Counted from the stretch's first letter, positions 1 through 6,162 are shown. The stretch is 6,322 nt of DNA from Synergistaceae bacterium (GCA_031289165.1 JAITPZ010000071.1:1-6322), one strand, 5' to 3'. Notes: generated by a model from the sequence alone, not told the origin. Numbers and translations: made by a program.

Positions 1-443
1 CGTCGGCCAAAACCTTCGGGGCCGGCGACGTCGTGGACTTCACCGCGACCGACCCCGTGGCGGGGGTCCGGGAGCTCACCGGCGGCCTGGGGGTGGACGA
101 GTGCTTCGAGTGTTCGGGCGCTCCGGGGACCTTCAACCAGGCGGTCCGGATGGTCCGCAGGGGGGGAGTCGTGACCCTGCTGGGCGTGGCGACGGACGAC
201 GTCATGGAGCCGCTGCCCTTTAAGTACGTCACCCACAACGAGATCACCATCCACGGCTCGCGGGCAAACCCGAACGTGAGCTGGAAGGTGCTTTCCCTGA
301 TCTCGCGGGGCAACATCGCCGTGCGGGACATGGTGACCCACACGTACCCGCTGGAAAAATTCGCGGAGGGCCTCGACACCTTCGTCAGGCGCAGGGACAA
401 CGTGATGAAGGTGGTGTTCCTGCCCAACGGAGAGGACGCGTAG
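1..443 (+). CDS. MDR-family zinc-type sugar/polyol dehydrogenase, C-terminal part (5' truncated by window edge)
   Basis: The reading frame is open from base 3 to the TAG at 441-443, giving about 146 residues that begin inside the gene. What remains is the Rossmann NAD(P)-binding half and C-terminal end of a medium-chain dehydrogenase: AKTFGAGDVVDF, then GVDECFECSGAPGTF, then RRGGVVTLLGV, then HNEITIHGSRANPN and a final VMKVVFLP. This order is typical of the sorbitol/L-iditol and threonine dehydrogenase-like branch, which oxidises a secondary alcohol of a polyol, sugar or sugar acid with NAD(P). The catalytic zinc domain lies outside the window, so zinc ligands cannot be checked and the substrate is unknown. 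The stop lies 8 bp before the next gene, which indicates one operon. The call to family is firm; the polyol or sugar-acid substrate is inference from its neighbours. Confidence 0.88.
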   Translation, partial: SAKTFGAGDVVDFTATDPVAGVRELTGGLGVDECFECSGAPGTFNQAVRMVRRGGVVTLLGVATDDVMEPLPFKYVTHNEITIHGSRANPNVSWKVLSLISRGNIAVRDMVTHTYPLEKFAEGLDTFVRRRDNVMKVVFLPNGEDA

Positions 444-451
444 GGGCCGCG

Positions 452-1408
452 ATGGAAAACGCAGACAGAGACGCCGTCGTCGTCGCGGGCTCCGGCCTGA
501 TGGGGGTCGGAATCGCCGCCGTCAGCGCGCTGGCGGGAAACAGGACGGTCCTGTTCAACCGGCTTGGGGAAAAGGCGGAGCGCGCGCGGAAGGACGCCCT
601 CGCGCAGTGCCGCGAGCTGCTGGACAACGAACTGACCACGCCGGAAGCCGCGGGGCGGGCGGAGGAGCTTCTGTCCGGCACGTCCGATCTGGAGGGGGTT
701 CTTCCCCGTGCCCGCTGGGTCATCGAGGCCATCGTCGAGAACCTGGAGACCAAGCAGGACCTTTTCGCCTGGCTCGACGACCGGCTGCCTGCGGACGTGC
801 CGATCCTGTCCAACACCTCCGGCCTTCGCATCTCGGACATCGCCGCGAAGATGAAGCGTCCGGAGCGCGCCGTTACGGCCCATTTCTGGTTCCCCGCCCA
901 TCTCGTGCCCCTCGTGGAGGTCGTGGTCGGCGACAAAAGCTCTATAGACGTGGCCGTCGCCGTCAGAGATGAGCTGGAGCGCTGGGGCAAGGCGCCCGTT
1001 CTGGTGAAGCGGGACCTGCCCGGGCAGCTTGGGAACCGTATTTTACAGGCCGTCATTCGGGAGGCCGTCAACATCGTCGAGATGGGCCTGGCCTCCCCGG
1101 AGGACGTGGACAGGGCCGTCAAGACGGGCATGGGGATTCGTTTCCCGGTCTGGGGCCCGCTCGAACACGTCGATGCCGTGGGAATCGACCTCTGCGCTTC
1201 CGTTCAGGACACGGTGCTGCCGGCCATCAGCGCGAGGACGGAGGCCGCGCCCCTCATGCGCGACCTCCTGGCGGAGGGAAATCTGGGCCATAAAACGGGA
1301 AAGGGCATCTACGACTGGTCCGTAAAGGACATGAATGCGCTCCGGCAACTGCGCAACGACTTCATCATCCACGCCCTGAAAAAAATTCGAGCATCGAAAT
1401 CTCCATAA
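452..1408 (+). CDS. 3-hydroxyacyl-CoA dehydrogenase-fold oxidoreductase (L-gulonate 3-dehydrogenase-like candidate)
   Basis: The protein has 318 residues, normal length for single-module members of this family. The N-terminal Rossmann fold carries GSGLMG (residues 13-18). The catalytic set of human L-3-hydroxyacyl-CoA dehydrogenase (Ser137, His158, Glu170, Asn208) is matched in identity and near-identical spacing by Ser123 (SNTSG), His144 (TAHFWFP), Glu156 (PLVEVV) and Asn195 (LGNRI). The C-terminal domain has GIRFPVWGP and the family ending GHKTGKGIYDW. Relatives include 3-hydroxybutyryl-CoA dehydrogenase, carnitine dehydrogenase and L-gulonate 3-dehydrogenase. No thiolase, crotonase or CoA ligase is visible, and a sugar dehydrogenase and a lactonase lie nearby, so a sugar-acid substrate is favoured; this is inference. 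The second beta strand ends in Asn36-Arg37 rather than the usual acidic residue that binds NAD ribose, so NADP use is possible. The ATG is preceded by a modest AGGGG at 442-446, overlapping the upstream stop. Confidence 0.85.
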   Translation: MENADRDAVVVAGSGLMGVGIAAVSALAGNRTVLFNRLGEKAERARKDALAQCRELLDNELTTPEAAGRAEELLSGTSDLEGVLPRARWVIEAIVENLETKQDLFAWLDDRLPADVPILSNTSGLRISDIAAKMKRPERAVTAHFWFPAHLVPLVEVVVGDKSSIDVAVAVRDELERWGKAPVLVKRDLPGQLGNRILQAVIREAVNIVEMGLASPEDVDRAVKTGMGIRFPVWGPLEHVDAVGIDLCASVQDTVLPAISARTEAAPLMRDLLAEGNLGHKTGKGIYDWSVKDMNALRQLRNDFIIHALKKIRASKSP

Positions 1409-1425
1409 ATCTTTTAATAAAAGGG

Positions 1426-1471
1426 TCAGGGGGGCGCGCCCCCTGCGGAGTTTGAGGCGGAGCCTCAGGTT
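1426..1471 (-). repeat. Double-hairpin intergenic repeat, copy 1 (minus orientation)
   Basis: This 46-bp element lies between the oxidoreductase stop and the lacI start. On the + strand it forms a 7-bp stem CAGGGGG/CCCCCTG with loop GCGCG (1427-1445) and a 6-bp stem TGAGGC/GCCTCA with loop GGA (1453-1467). Its reverse complement aligns with 2517-2564 at 35 of 41 positions outside the loop of the G-rich hairpin. Only three Ts follow on the + side, so it is a poor classical terminator. It may attenuate transcription, protect mRNA 3' ends, or be a mobile REP-like repeat. The repeat relationship is seen directly; any function is inference. Confidence 0.8.
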
Positions 1472-1494
1472 TAATACAGAAAAGAGGCTGAAGC

Positions 1495-2514
1495 GTGGAG
1501 GCGAGGAAGAGTGAAAACGCCGTGACGTCCGTCGACGTGGCGCGGAGGGCGCGGGTCTCGCAGGCGACGGTCTCGCGCGTATTCAGCGGGAAGAGCGTCG
1601 TCAGACAGGGCACCGTCGACCGGGTGATGACGGCCGCCTCCGAGCTGGGCTACCGGCCCAACGCCATCGCGCGCAGCCTGACCAGCCGAAGGACGAACCT
1701 CATCGCCGTGGTCTCGGTCGACTCGACCCACACCTTTTACTCGTCCATCCTCAACGGGATATCGGGCAGGCTGACGCGAGCCGGCAAGCAGATTCTGTTT
1801 TTCCTGACCGACTTCGAGGCTGGCTTCGACGATATTTTTCAGCAGGTCCTCCAGTACAAGGTCGACGCGCTGCTGATCGTCTCGGCGGCCGTGTCCGTGG
1901 AGATCACGGAGGAGTGCAGCCGCATCAGCCTCCCCGTCGTGATCTTCAACCGCCAGATCCGGAGTTCGCACGTGTTTTCGATCTGCTCAGACAACCGGGC
2001 GGCCGCGCGCGACGTCGCTGACTACCTGGCCGGGAGGGGTTACAAAGCCTTCGCGTACATCGGCAGCGACCGACGTCTGTCGGACATCAGCGCCGACCGG
2101 CGGCAGGGGTTTACCGAGCGACTGGCCGAGCTGGGCTTCGGCGACGTTCGGTTCGTCTGCGGAAACTACACCTACGAATCCGGACGGACGGCCATGCGGG
2201 AACTGCTGGACTCCGCGGGCTTCGACGCGGGGTCGCGGGCCGTATTCGCATCGAACGACCTGATGGCCATGGGGGCGATGGACGCGGCGCGGCACGAGTA
2301 CGGGCTCTCGATCCCCGGCGATATCGCCGTCGTCGGCTTCGACGCCATCGGGGAGGGCGCATGGAAAAGTTACTCCCTGACGACGGTGGAGCAGCCCATC
2401 GACAAAATGCTGGACGTGGCCTGCAGCCATCTCATGAAAAGGCTGGACGGCAAAGAGACGGATGGAGGAACGAGGCTCTTTCGGTGCAAAATCCTCGAGC
2501 GCGCAACGGCGTAA
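1495..2514 (+). CDS. LacI/GalR-family transcriptional regulator
   Basis: The 339-residue protein has the classic two-part layout. The N-terminal helix-turn-helix is at residues 11-32 (TSVDVARRARVSQATVSRVF region), followed by the hinge LGYRPNAIARSL with the minor-groove leucine at residue 62. A periplasmic-binding-protein-like effector domain runs from about residue 68 to the end, with VVIFNR, ASNDLMAMGAMDA, VVGFDAIGEGAW and LTTVEQP. Such proteins are cytoplasmic dimeric repressors released by a sugar or sugar derivative. The start is GTG, chosen because AAGAGG at 1482-1487 sits 7 bp upstream and the HTH begins about 10 residues in, as usual. The turn glycine of the HTH (A-G-V-S in most members) is Arg20 here. 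The recognition-helix specificity positions are Gln23-Ala24. It lies between two enzyme blocks and most likely controls one or both; no convincing operator was found. Repeat copies flank it on both sides. Confidence 0.95.
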   Translation: MEARKSENAVTSVDVARRARVSQATVSRVFSGKSVVRQGTVDRVMTAASELGYRPNAIARSLTSRRTNLIAVVSVDSTHTFYSSILNGISGRLTRAGKQILFFLTDFEAGFDDIFQQVLQYKVDALLIVSAAVSVEITEECSRISLPVVIFNRQIRSSHVFSICSDNRAAARDVADYLAGRGYKAFAYIGSDRRLSDISADRRQGFTERLAELGFGDVRFVCGNYTYESGRTAMRELLDSAGFDAGSRAVFASNDLMAMGAMDAARHEYGLSIPGDIAVVGFDAIGEGAWKSYSLTTVEQPIDKMLDVACSHLMKRLDGKETDGGTRLFRCKILERATA

Positions 2515-2516
2515 AG

Positions 2517-2564
2517 AACCTGGGGCTCCGCCCCGGACCTCGCAGGGGGTCGTGGACCCCCTGA
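2517..2564 (+). repeat. Double-hairpin intergenic repeat, copy 2 (plus orientation)
   Basis: The element begins 3 bp after the lacI stop. It holds hairpin 1, GGGGC/GCCCC with loop TCC (2522-2534, extendable by a T-G wobble and a C-G pair), and hairpin 2, a perfect 9-bp stem CAGGGGGTC/GACCCCCTG with loop GTG (2543-2563). It is the inverted counterpart of 1426-1471. The pair 2523-2533 is G-C here and A-T in the other copy, a compensatory change, and 2521-2535 is T-G here and T-A there. No T tract follows, so strong intrinsic termination is unlikely, though hairpin 2 could slow polymerase or protect the lacI mRNA end. Confidence 0.8.
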
Positions 2565-2601
2565 TTCCATCTTAAAATACATATAAAATGAGGAGCCTGT
2601 T

Positions 2602-3720
2602 ATGACTCGGGAATTTTTTGTTTACATCGGGACCTATACGCAGCCGATTCTGTTCGGGACGGGGGACGTTTTGAACGGGAAGGGAGAGGGAATTTACCTC
2701 TACAGGATGAACCCCGACACGGGGGGACTGACGCACGCCTTCACGACGCGGAACGTGCCCAATCCCTCCTATCTGACCCTTTCTCCCTGCGGACGCTTTC
2801 TGTACTGCGTCAACGAGCTGAAAGAATACGAGGGGCAGGAGTCGGGCGCGGCCAGCGCCTTTGCCGTGGAGCCGGGCAGCGGGAAGCTGCGTTTTTTGAA
2901 CAGCCGCCCCACCGGGGGAACCGATCCCTGCCACATCAACATTAACGGCAATGGCGGTAAAAGCACCCACGTGACGGTGACGAACTTCATGAGCGGCAGC
3001 GTCTGCGTCTTTCCCGTCGAAGCGGACGGGACCCTCGGAGCGGCCAGCCGATTCTTTCAGCACGAGGGCAAAAGCGTCCATCCCACAAGGCAGAAAGGCC
3101 CGCACGCGCATTCTCTGGTGTTCGACGGCGGGGAACGCTGCGCGTTCGTCCCGGACCTCGGCATCGACAGGATCGTGATCTACAAAACGGACTTCGGAGC
3201 GGGCGGTCTGATGGACAGCTCAGGCAGCTTCGTTTCCGCGCCGGGCTCGGGGCCCCGGCACTGCGTATTCCATCCCTCCGGCCGATATTGCTACGTTATC
3301 AACGAACTGAACATCACGGTGGACGTTCTGGACTACGACGGCATCGGTAGCCTCACGCTCCGCCAGACGGTCCCGCTCGTCCCCGAAGGGACGGACAAAA
3401 GCGGCAGCATCGGCGCGGACATCCGGATCCTGCCCGGGGGCGAGAGTCAGGGAAAATATCTGTACGCCTCCATTCGAGGGCTCGATACGGTCTCCATCCT
3501 GAAGGTCGAGCCGACGGGGTTGCTGTCCCTGCGGGGCAGCGTACCCAGCGGAGGCAGGACCCCGAGAAGTTTCTCGATCACCCCCGACGGAGGCCACCTG
3601 CTGGCGGCCAACCAGGACACGGACAACGTGGTGATCTTCAGGATCGACCCGGACACGGGAGCCCTGAAAAAGACCGCCGAAATTCACGTCCCCACTCCGG
3701 TCTGCGTCACCGCATGGTAA
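2602..3720 (+). CDS. Lactonase family protein, seven-bladed beta-propeller (6-phosphogluconolactonase/YbhE type)
   Basis: The protein has 372 residues, within the usual range for this family. It opens with YIGTYT (residues 8-13), the family signature at the first blade, and continues with blade repeats: GIYLYRMNPDTG (30-41), NPSYLTLSPCGRFLYCVNE (54-72), TDPCHI (107-112), GPHAHSLVFD (166-175), GSGPRHCVFHPSGRYCYVINE (215-235), IGADIRILPGG, and TPRSFSITPDGGHLLAANQDTDN near the end. Family members hydrolyse sugar lactones, best known for 6-phosphoglucono-delta-lactone to 6-phosphogluconate. Conserved polar residues such as His168, His170, Arg219 and His220 lie in the motifs shared by the family. 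No signal peptide is visible, so it should be cytoplasmic. ATG 2602 has AGGAG at 2591-2595, 6 bp upstream. Since no glucose-6-phosphate dehydrogenase is visible, the lactone may come from the dehydrogenase at the window start; that link is inference. It may be cotranscribed with lacI (87-bp gap). Confidence 0.92.
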   Translation: MTREFFVYIGTYTQPILFGTGDVLNGKGEGIYLYRMNPDTGGLTHAFTTRNVPNPSYLTLSPCGRFLYCVNELKEYEGQESGAASAFAVEPGSGKLRFLNSRPTGGTDPCHININGNGGKSTHVTVTNFMSGSVCVFPVEADGTLGAASRFFQHEGKSVHPTRQKGPHAHSLVFDGGERCAFVPDLGIDRIVIYKTDFGAGGLMDSSGSFVSAPGSGPRHCVFHPSGRYCYVINELNITVDVLDYDGIGSLTLRQTVPLVPEGTDKSGSIGADIRILPGGESQGKYLYASIRGLDTVSILKVEPTGLLSLRGSVPSGGRTPRSFSITPDGGHLLAANQDTDNVVIFRIDPDTGALKKTAEIHVPTPVCVTAW

Positions 3721-3759
3721 CCTTTCCCTGTGTCGGCCTGTCTGCCCTCGGCGTTTTTC

Positions 3760-3788
3760 TTGACATGCCCGGAGGGGGATGGTAGTAT
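3760..3788 (+). promoter_or_regulatory. Sigma70-type promoter with consensus -35 and extended -10
   Basis: TTGACA at 3760-3765 is a perfect -35 box. A 17-bp spacer leads to TAGTAT at 3783-3788 (4 of 6 to TATAAT), preceded by TGG at 3780-3782, which is an extended -10 TGn motif. The predicted start is near A3795. This is by far the best promoter in the window and should drive the alcohol dehydrogenase and transketolase genes. No transcription data are available, so the call rests on motif match and position. Confidence 0.75.
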
Positions 3789-3860
3789 TTTTTCAGGTAA
3801 TATCTTCATATCTCTTATCATTTCCATGATGCAGACCCTCCACGATGTCATGCTGGTCCG

Positions 3861-3870
3861 GCAGATCTGC
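3861..3870. promoter_or_regulatory. 10-bp perfect palindrome in the leader (possible protein-binding site)
   Basis: GCAGATCTGC is self-complementary over all 10 bases and lies about 70 bp downstream of the predicted transcription start. It could be a roadblock-type operator or chance. It lacks the AT-rich flanks around a central CG that typify LacI-family operators, so it should not be assigned to the regulator in this window. Confidence 0.2.
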
Positions 3871-3894
3871 GTACAGCGGCTTCCGGGGGCCATT

Positions 3895-3920
3895 CGGCGC
3901 GCGACGCCGGGGAGGCCGGC
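3895..3920 (+). other. Two mutually exclusive GC-rich leader hairpins
   Basis: CGGCG (3895-3899) can pair with CGCCG (3905-3909) around a CGCGA loop. Alternatively GCCGG (3906-3910) can pair with CCGGC (3916-3920), exposing GGAGG (3911-3915) as the loop. The two stems share bases 3906-3909, so only one can form at a time. No T tract follows, so this is not a classical attenuator; GC-rich DNA yields such stems often. Confidence 0.3.
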
Positions 3921-3991
3921 AGAATCATGAAAGAACATCCGGAGGACGTCGAAAAGACCTCAAATTTGGTATGGAAAAGGAGTATTTTGAA

Positions 3992-5284
3992 ATGTCGAAT
4001 TTAAAAGCACAGGAACGCGCGGCGGAGCTTTTGAAGAAATTCAAAGGCGACAGCTACACCTTCGGGGTCGGAGTTCTGGAACAGGTCGGGGAGATCGCCC
4101 GTAAACAGGGGAAGAAGGTCACTGTCGTCGGCGACACGCAAACGTCGAAGCCCATCGTGGACCGGGTCATCGCCGCGCTGAAGAAGGCGGGGCTGGAGCT
4201 GACTCCGGATCGCTGCGTCGAGGGGGCCAAACCGAACGCCCCGCGGGAGGACGTCTATCGCCTCGAATCGTACCTTCTTCACTATGGGCCCGACTGCGTG
4301 GTCTCCGTCGGCGGAGGCAGCGGCATCGACGCCGTGAAGGCGGCGGCGCTCCTTCGCGCGCTGGGGACGGAATCGCCCGAGATCGACGCCTGGTTCGGCA
4401 CGAACGTGGCCACCGATGCCCTGAAGCGCACCGGGAAAAAACTGATGCCGCATATCGCGGTCGAGACCTCCGCCAGCAGCGGGGCTCACCTCACGAAATA
4501 TTCCAACATCACGGATCCCGTCGCCGGTCAGAAGAAGCTGATCGTGGACGACGCCGTCATTCCCTCCCACGCCGTATTCGACTACGGCGTCACGACGAGC
4601 ATGCCCGCCTCGCTCACCATCGACGGCGCTCTCGACGCCGTGGCGCACGCCATTGAGGTATTCTACGGCGCGAGCGCCGACAAATACGACCTCTGCAGGG
4701 AGCTCACGGAGGTGGTTCTGGACCTCGTGCTGAAATACACGAAACGCGCCGTGGACGACCCGAACGACCTGGAGGCCCGCGAGGCGCTGGGGCTCGCCAC
4801 CGACCTCGGCGGGTACGCCATCATGATCGGGGGCACCAACGGGGCGCACCTGACCAGCTTCTCCCTGGTCGACGTCACGTCCCACGGGCGCGCCTGCGGC
4901 ATCATGAACCCCTACTACGCCGTCCTGTTCGCGGGCTCCATCGGGAAGCACCTGAAGGTCATGGGCGAGCGTTACGCCGCGGCGGGATACATGAAGCCGG
5001 GGTTCGAGGCGCTTTCGGGACGCGAACTGGCCGTGGCCGTGGCGGAGGGGATGATGGCCTTCGCCCGCTCCATCGGCGCGGAGACGAAGCTCAGCGACTT
5101 CCCGAAGTTCACCCCCGCCCACGTGACGCGCGCCCTGGCGGCGGCGAAGGATCCGCAGCTCAGGATGAAGCTCCAGAACATGCCCGCCCCGATGGAGACC
5201 GATCAGGTCGACGAGTACATGGGCTCGGTGCTGGAGGGCGCGGCAACGGGCGATTTTTCGAAGATAAAGACCCTGGTCGCCTGA
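3992..5284 (+). CDS. Iron-type (group III) alcohol dehydrogenase
   Basis: The 430-residue protein is somewhat longer than the usual ~385. The N-terminal domain has YTFGVGVLEQVGEIA (22-36) and VTVVGD (43-48), then the NAD(P) diphosphate loop GGGSGIDAVK (107-116). The metal site fits Asp215 and His219 (LDAVAHAIE), His286 (NGAH) and His298 (TSHG). His286 to His298 is 12 residues, against 14 in lactaldehyde reductase FucO, and the extra histidine four residues after the third ligand in FucO is a phenylalanine here. Family members interconvert alcohols and aldehydes or ketones, including glycolaldehyde, lactaldehyde, dihydroxyacetone and sulfoacetaldehyde. ATG 3992 was chosen because AAGGAG (3977-3982) lies 9 bp upstream and residues from there match the family start. 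In-frame ATGs at 3845 and 3971 are open but lack a suitable ribosome site, and the one at 3971 would place AAGGAG inside the gene. It is first in an operon with split transketolase 43 bp downstream, so it may reduce a transketolase-derived carbonyl; that is inference. Confidence 0.92.
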   Translation: MSNLKAQERAAELLKKFKGDSYTFGVGVLEQVGEIARKQGKKVTVVGDTQTSKPIVDRVIAALKKAGLELTPDRCVEGAKPNAPREDVYRLESYLLHYGPDCVVSVGGGSGIDAVKAAALLRALGTESPEIDAWFGTNVATDALKRTGKKLMPHIAVETSASSGAHLTKYSNITDPVAGQKKLIVDDAVIPSHAVFDYGVTTSMPASLTIDGALDAVAHAIEVFYGASADKYDLCRELTEVVLDLVLKYTKRAVDDPNDLEAREALGLATDLGGYAIMIGGTNGAHLTSFSLVDVTSHGRACGIMNPYYAVLFAGSIGKHLKVMGERYAAAGYMKPGFEALSGRELAVAVAEGMMAFARSIGAETKLSDFPKFTPAHVTRALAAAKDPQLRMKLQNMPAPMETDQVDEYMGSVLEGAATGDFSKIKTLVA

Positions 5285-5327
5285 GGCGATCGGAATCCGG
5301 CCATTTTGCATATTTTGGAGGCATGAG

Positions 5328-6161
5328 ATGAGTTTAACTCCGGAAAGAAAAACGTACCTTGACGGGCTCTGCAAAAAGTTCCGCAGGGACGTGATCGACA
5401 CGCTGTACGCGGCGCAGACGGGGCATCCGGGAGGGTCCCTTTCGGTGTGCGAAATATTGACGGCGCTCTATTTCGAAAAGGCCAGGGTGGACCCCGCCGA
5501 TCCCAACAAACCCGACCGGGACCGCGTTGTCCTCTGCAAGGGGCACGCCGCGCCGATGCTTTATCGGGTGCTCGCGGAAAAGGGATTCTTCCCCGTGGAG
5601 GAGATGAAAACCCTGCGCCGGTTGAACACGCGCCTCCAGGGGCATCCCTCGACGAAGCACACCCCGGGCGTGGACCTCTCGACGGGGCCGCTGGGGGCGG
5701 GGCTTTCCGCCGCTCTGGGCATGGCTCTGGGGCTCCGCCTCTCGAAGACGGACGCGAGGGTCTACGCCATTCTGGGCGACGGCGACGTCAACGAGGGAAC
5801 GGTGTGGGAGGCCTGCATGAGCGCCGCGAAGTTCAAAGCGGACAACCTGATCGCCATCTACGACCGGAACGAGGTTCAGCTCGACGGAAAGAGCGCCGAC
5901 ATTATGCCGCAGGGCGACATGAACGCGAAGTTCGCGGCCTTCGGCTGGCGGACCCTCTCCTGCGACGGACACGATCTTGGGGCCCTGTGCGACGCCATCG
6001 ACCTGGTCAACGCGCAGCCCGACGGCCGGCCGGTCGTCATTCTGGCCGCAACCGTCAAGGGTAAGGGGGTCTCGTTCATGGAGGGACAGAACACATGGCA
6101 CGGCAAGGCCATTGGCGAGGCGGACTACAAACGCGCCGTCGCCGAGCTGGGGGGGAACTGA
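5328..6161 (+). CDS. Transketolase, N-terminal (ThDP pyrophosphate-binding) subunit
   Basis: The 277-residue protein is a full-length N-subunit of a split transketolase. It shows the GHPGGSLS signature (32-39, His33), the CKGHA motif (70-74; usually SKGHA), QGHPS (104-108), STGPLGAGLSAALGMALG (118-135), and the ThDP-metal motif GDGDVNEG (150-157) closing at DRN (179-181), so Asp151 and Asn181 are the expected metal ligands. VKGKGVSFME and WHGKAIG close the protein. Transketolase moves a two-carbon ketol unit between sugars and is cytoplasmic. Most split enzymes have Glu at residue 153 where Asp is seen here; this need not affect activity. TGGAGG (5316-5321) lies 6 bp before ATG 5328. An overlapping ATG at 5323 gives only two codons. 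The C-subunit follows after one base, supporting coupled translation. Donor and acceptor cannot be read from sequence: ordinary pentose phosphates, apulose 4-phosphate and sulfofructose are all known for split enzymes. Confidence 0.96.
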   Translation: MSLTPERKTYLDGLCKKFRRDVIDTLYAAQTGHPGGSLSVCEILTALYFEKARVDPADPNKPDRDRVVLCKGHAAPMLYRVLAEKGFFPVEEMKTLRRLNTRLQGHPSTKHTPGVDLSTGPLGAGLSAALGMALGLRLSKTDARVYAILGDGDVNEGTVWEACMSAAKFKADNLIAIYDRNEVQLDGKSADIMPQGDMNAKFAAFGWRTLSCDGHDLGALCDAIDLVNAQPDGRPVVILAATVKGKGVSFMEGQNTWHGKAIGEADYKRAVAELGGN

Positions 6162-6162
6162 G

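Larger units (their letters stand above)
3721..3991 (+). other. Intergenic region with promoter and ~197-nt leader before the Fe-ADH/transketolase operon
   Basis: No supported protein gene occupies this 271-bp stretch. The first 40 bp contain a weak GCC-CTC-GGC stem followed by five Ts (3754-3758), which could be a marginal terminator for the lactonase gene. A strong promoter follows at 3760-3788. The predicted transcript then begins near A3795 and has a leader of about 197 nt. The leader contains short TATC(T) repeats at 3801, 3809 and 3816, a 10-bp perfect palindrome GCAGATCTGC (3861-3870), and two overlapping GC-rich hairpins (3895-3909 and 3906-3920). I recognised no known riboswitch class. 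Confidence 0.6.

Noticed and set aside
385..1131. Minus-strand open frame (248 codons) opposite the oxidoreductase
   Set aside because: Ser/Arg-rich shadow frame spanning the junction of two real genes, with no ribosome site or motif.
1386..1398. Inverted repeat TTCGA-GCA-TCGAA at the end of the oxidoreductase gene, as an operator for the LacI regulator
   Set aside because: The symmetry is only 5 bp per arm, has an odd centre unlike common LacI sites, lies inside coding sequence and has no promoter nearby or second copy in the window.
1448..1480. Promoter for lacI (TTGAGG at 1452 with TAATAC at 1472)
   Set aside because: The spacer is only about 14 bp and the boxes are weak; they also overlap the repeat hairpin.
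2565..2601. Promoter for the lactonase gene in the AT-rich stretch (TATAAA at 2582)
   Set aside because: No acceptable -35 box lies 16-18 bp upstream, so the AT-rich run alone does not support a promoter.
3741..3758. Intrinsic terminator after the lactonase gene
   Set aside because: The stem is only 3-4 bp before the five Ts, too weak to report as a terminator on its own.
3826..3930. 34-codon leader ORF starting at ATG 3826
   Set aside because: No ribosome-binding sequence precedes it and the peptide has no recognisable features.
3845..3991. N-terminal extension of the Fe-ADH from ATG 3845 (49 extra residues) or ATG 3971
   Set aside because: The extra residues are Arg/Gly/Ser-rich and unlike the family, and the good AAGGAG ribosome site is placed for ATG 3992 and lies inside the gene if ATG 3971 is used.
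4001..5401. Long minus-strand open frame (466 codons) opposite the Fe-ADH gene
   Set aside because: It is the mirror of a strongly supported gene in GC-rich DNA, has low-complexity Arg/Gly/Val-rich content with no recognisable motif, and crosses a clear intergenic gap.
5334..6101. Minus-strand open frame (255 codons) opposite the transketolase N-subunit
   Set aside because: The opposite strand encodes an unmistakable transketolase; the antisense product has no family motif.
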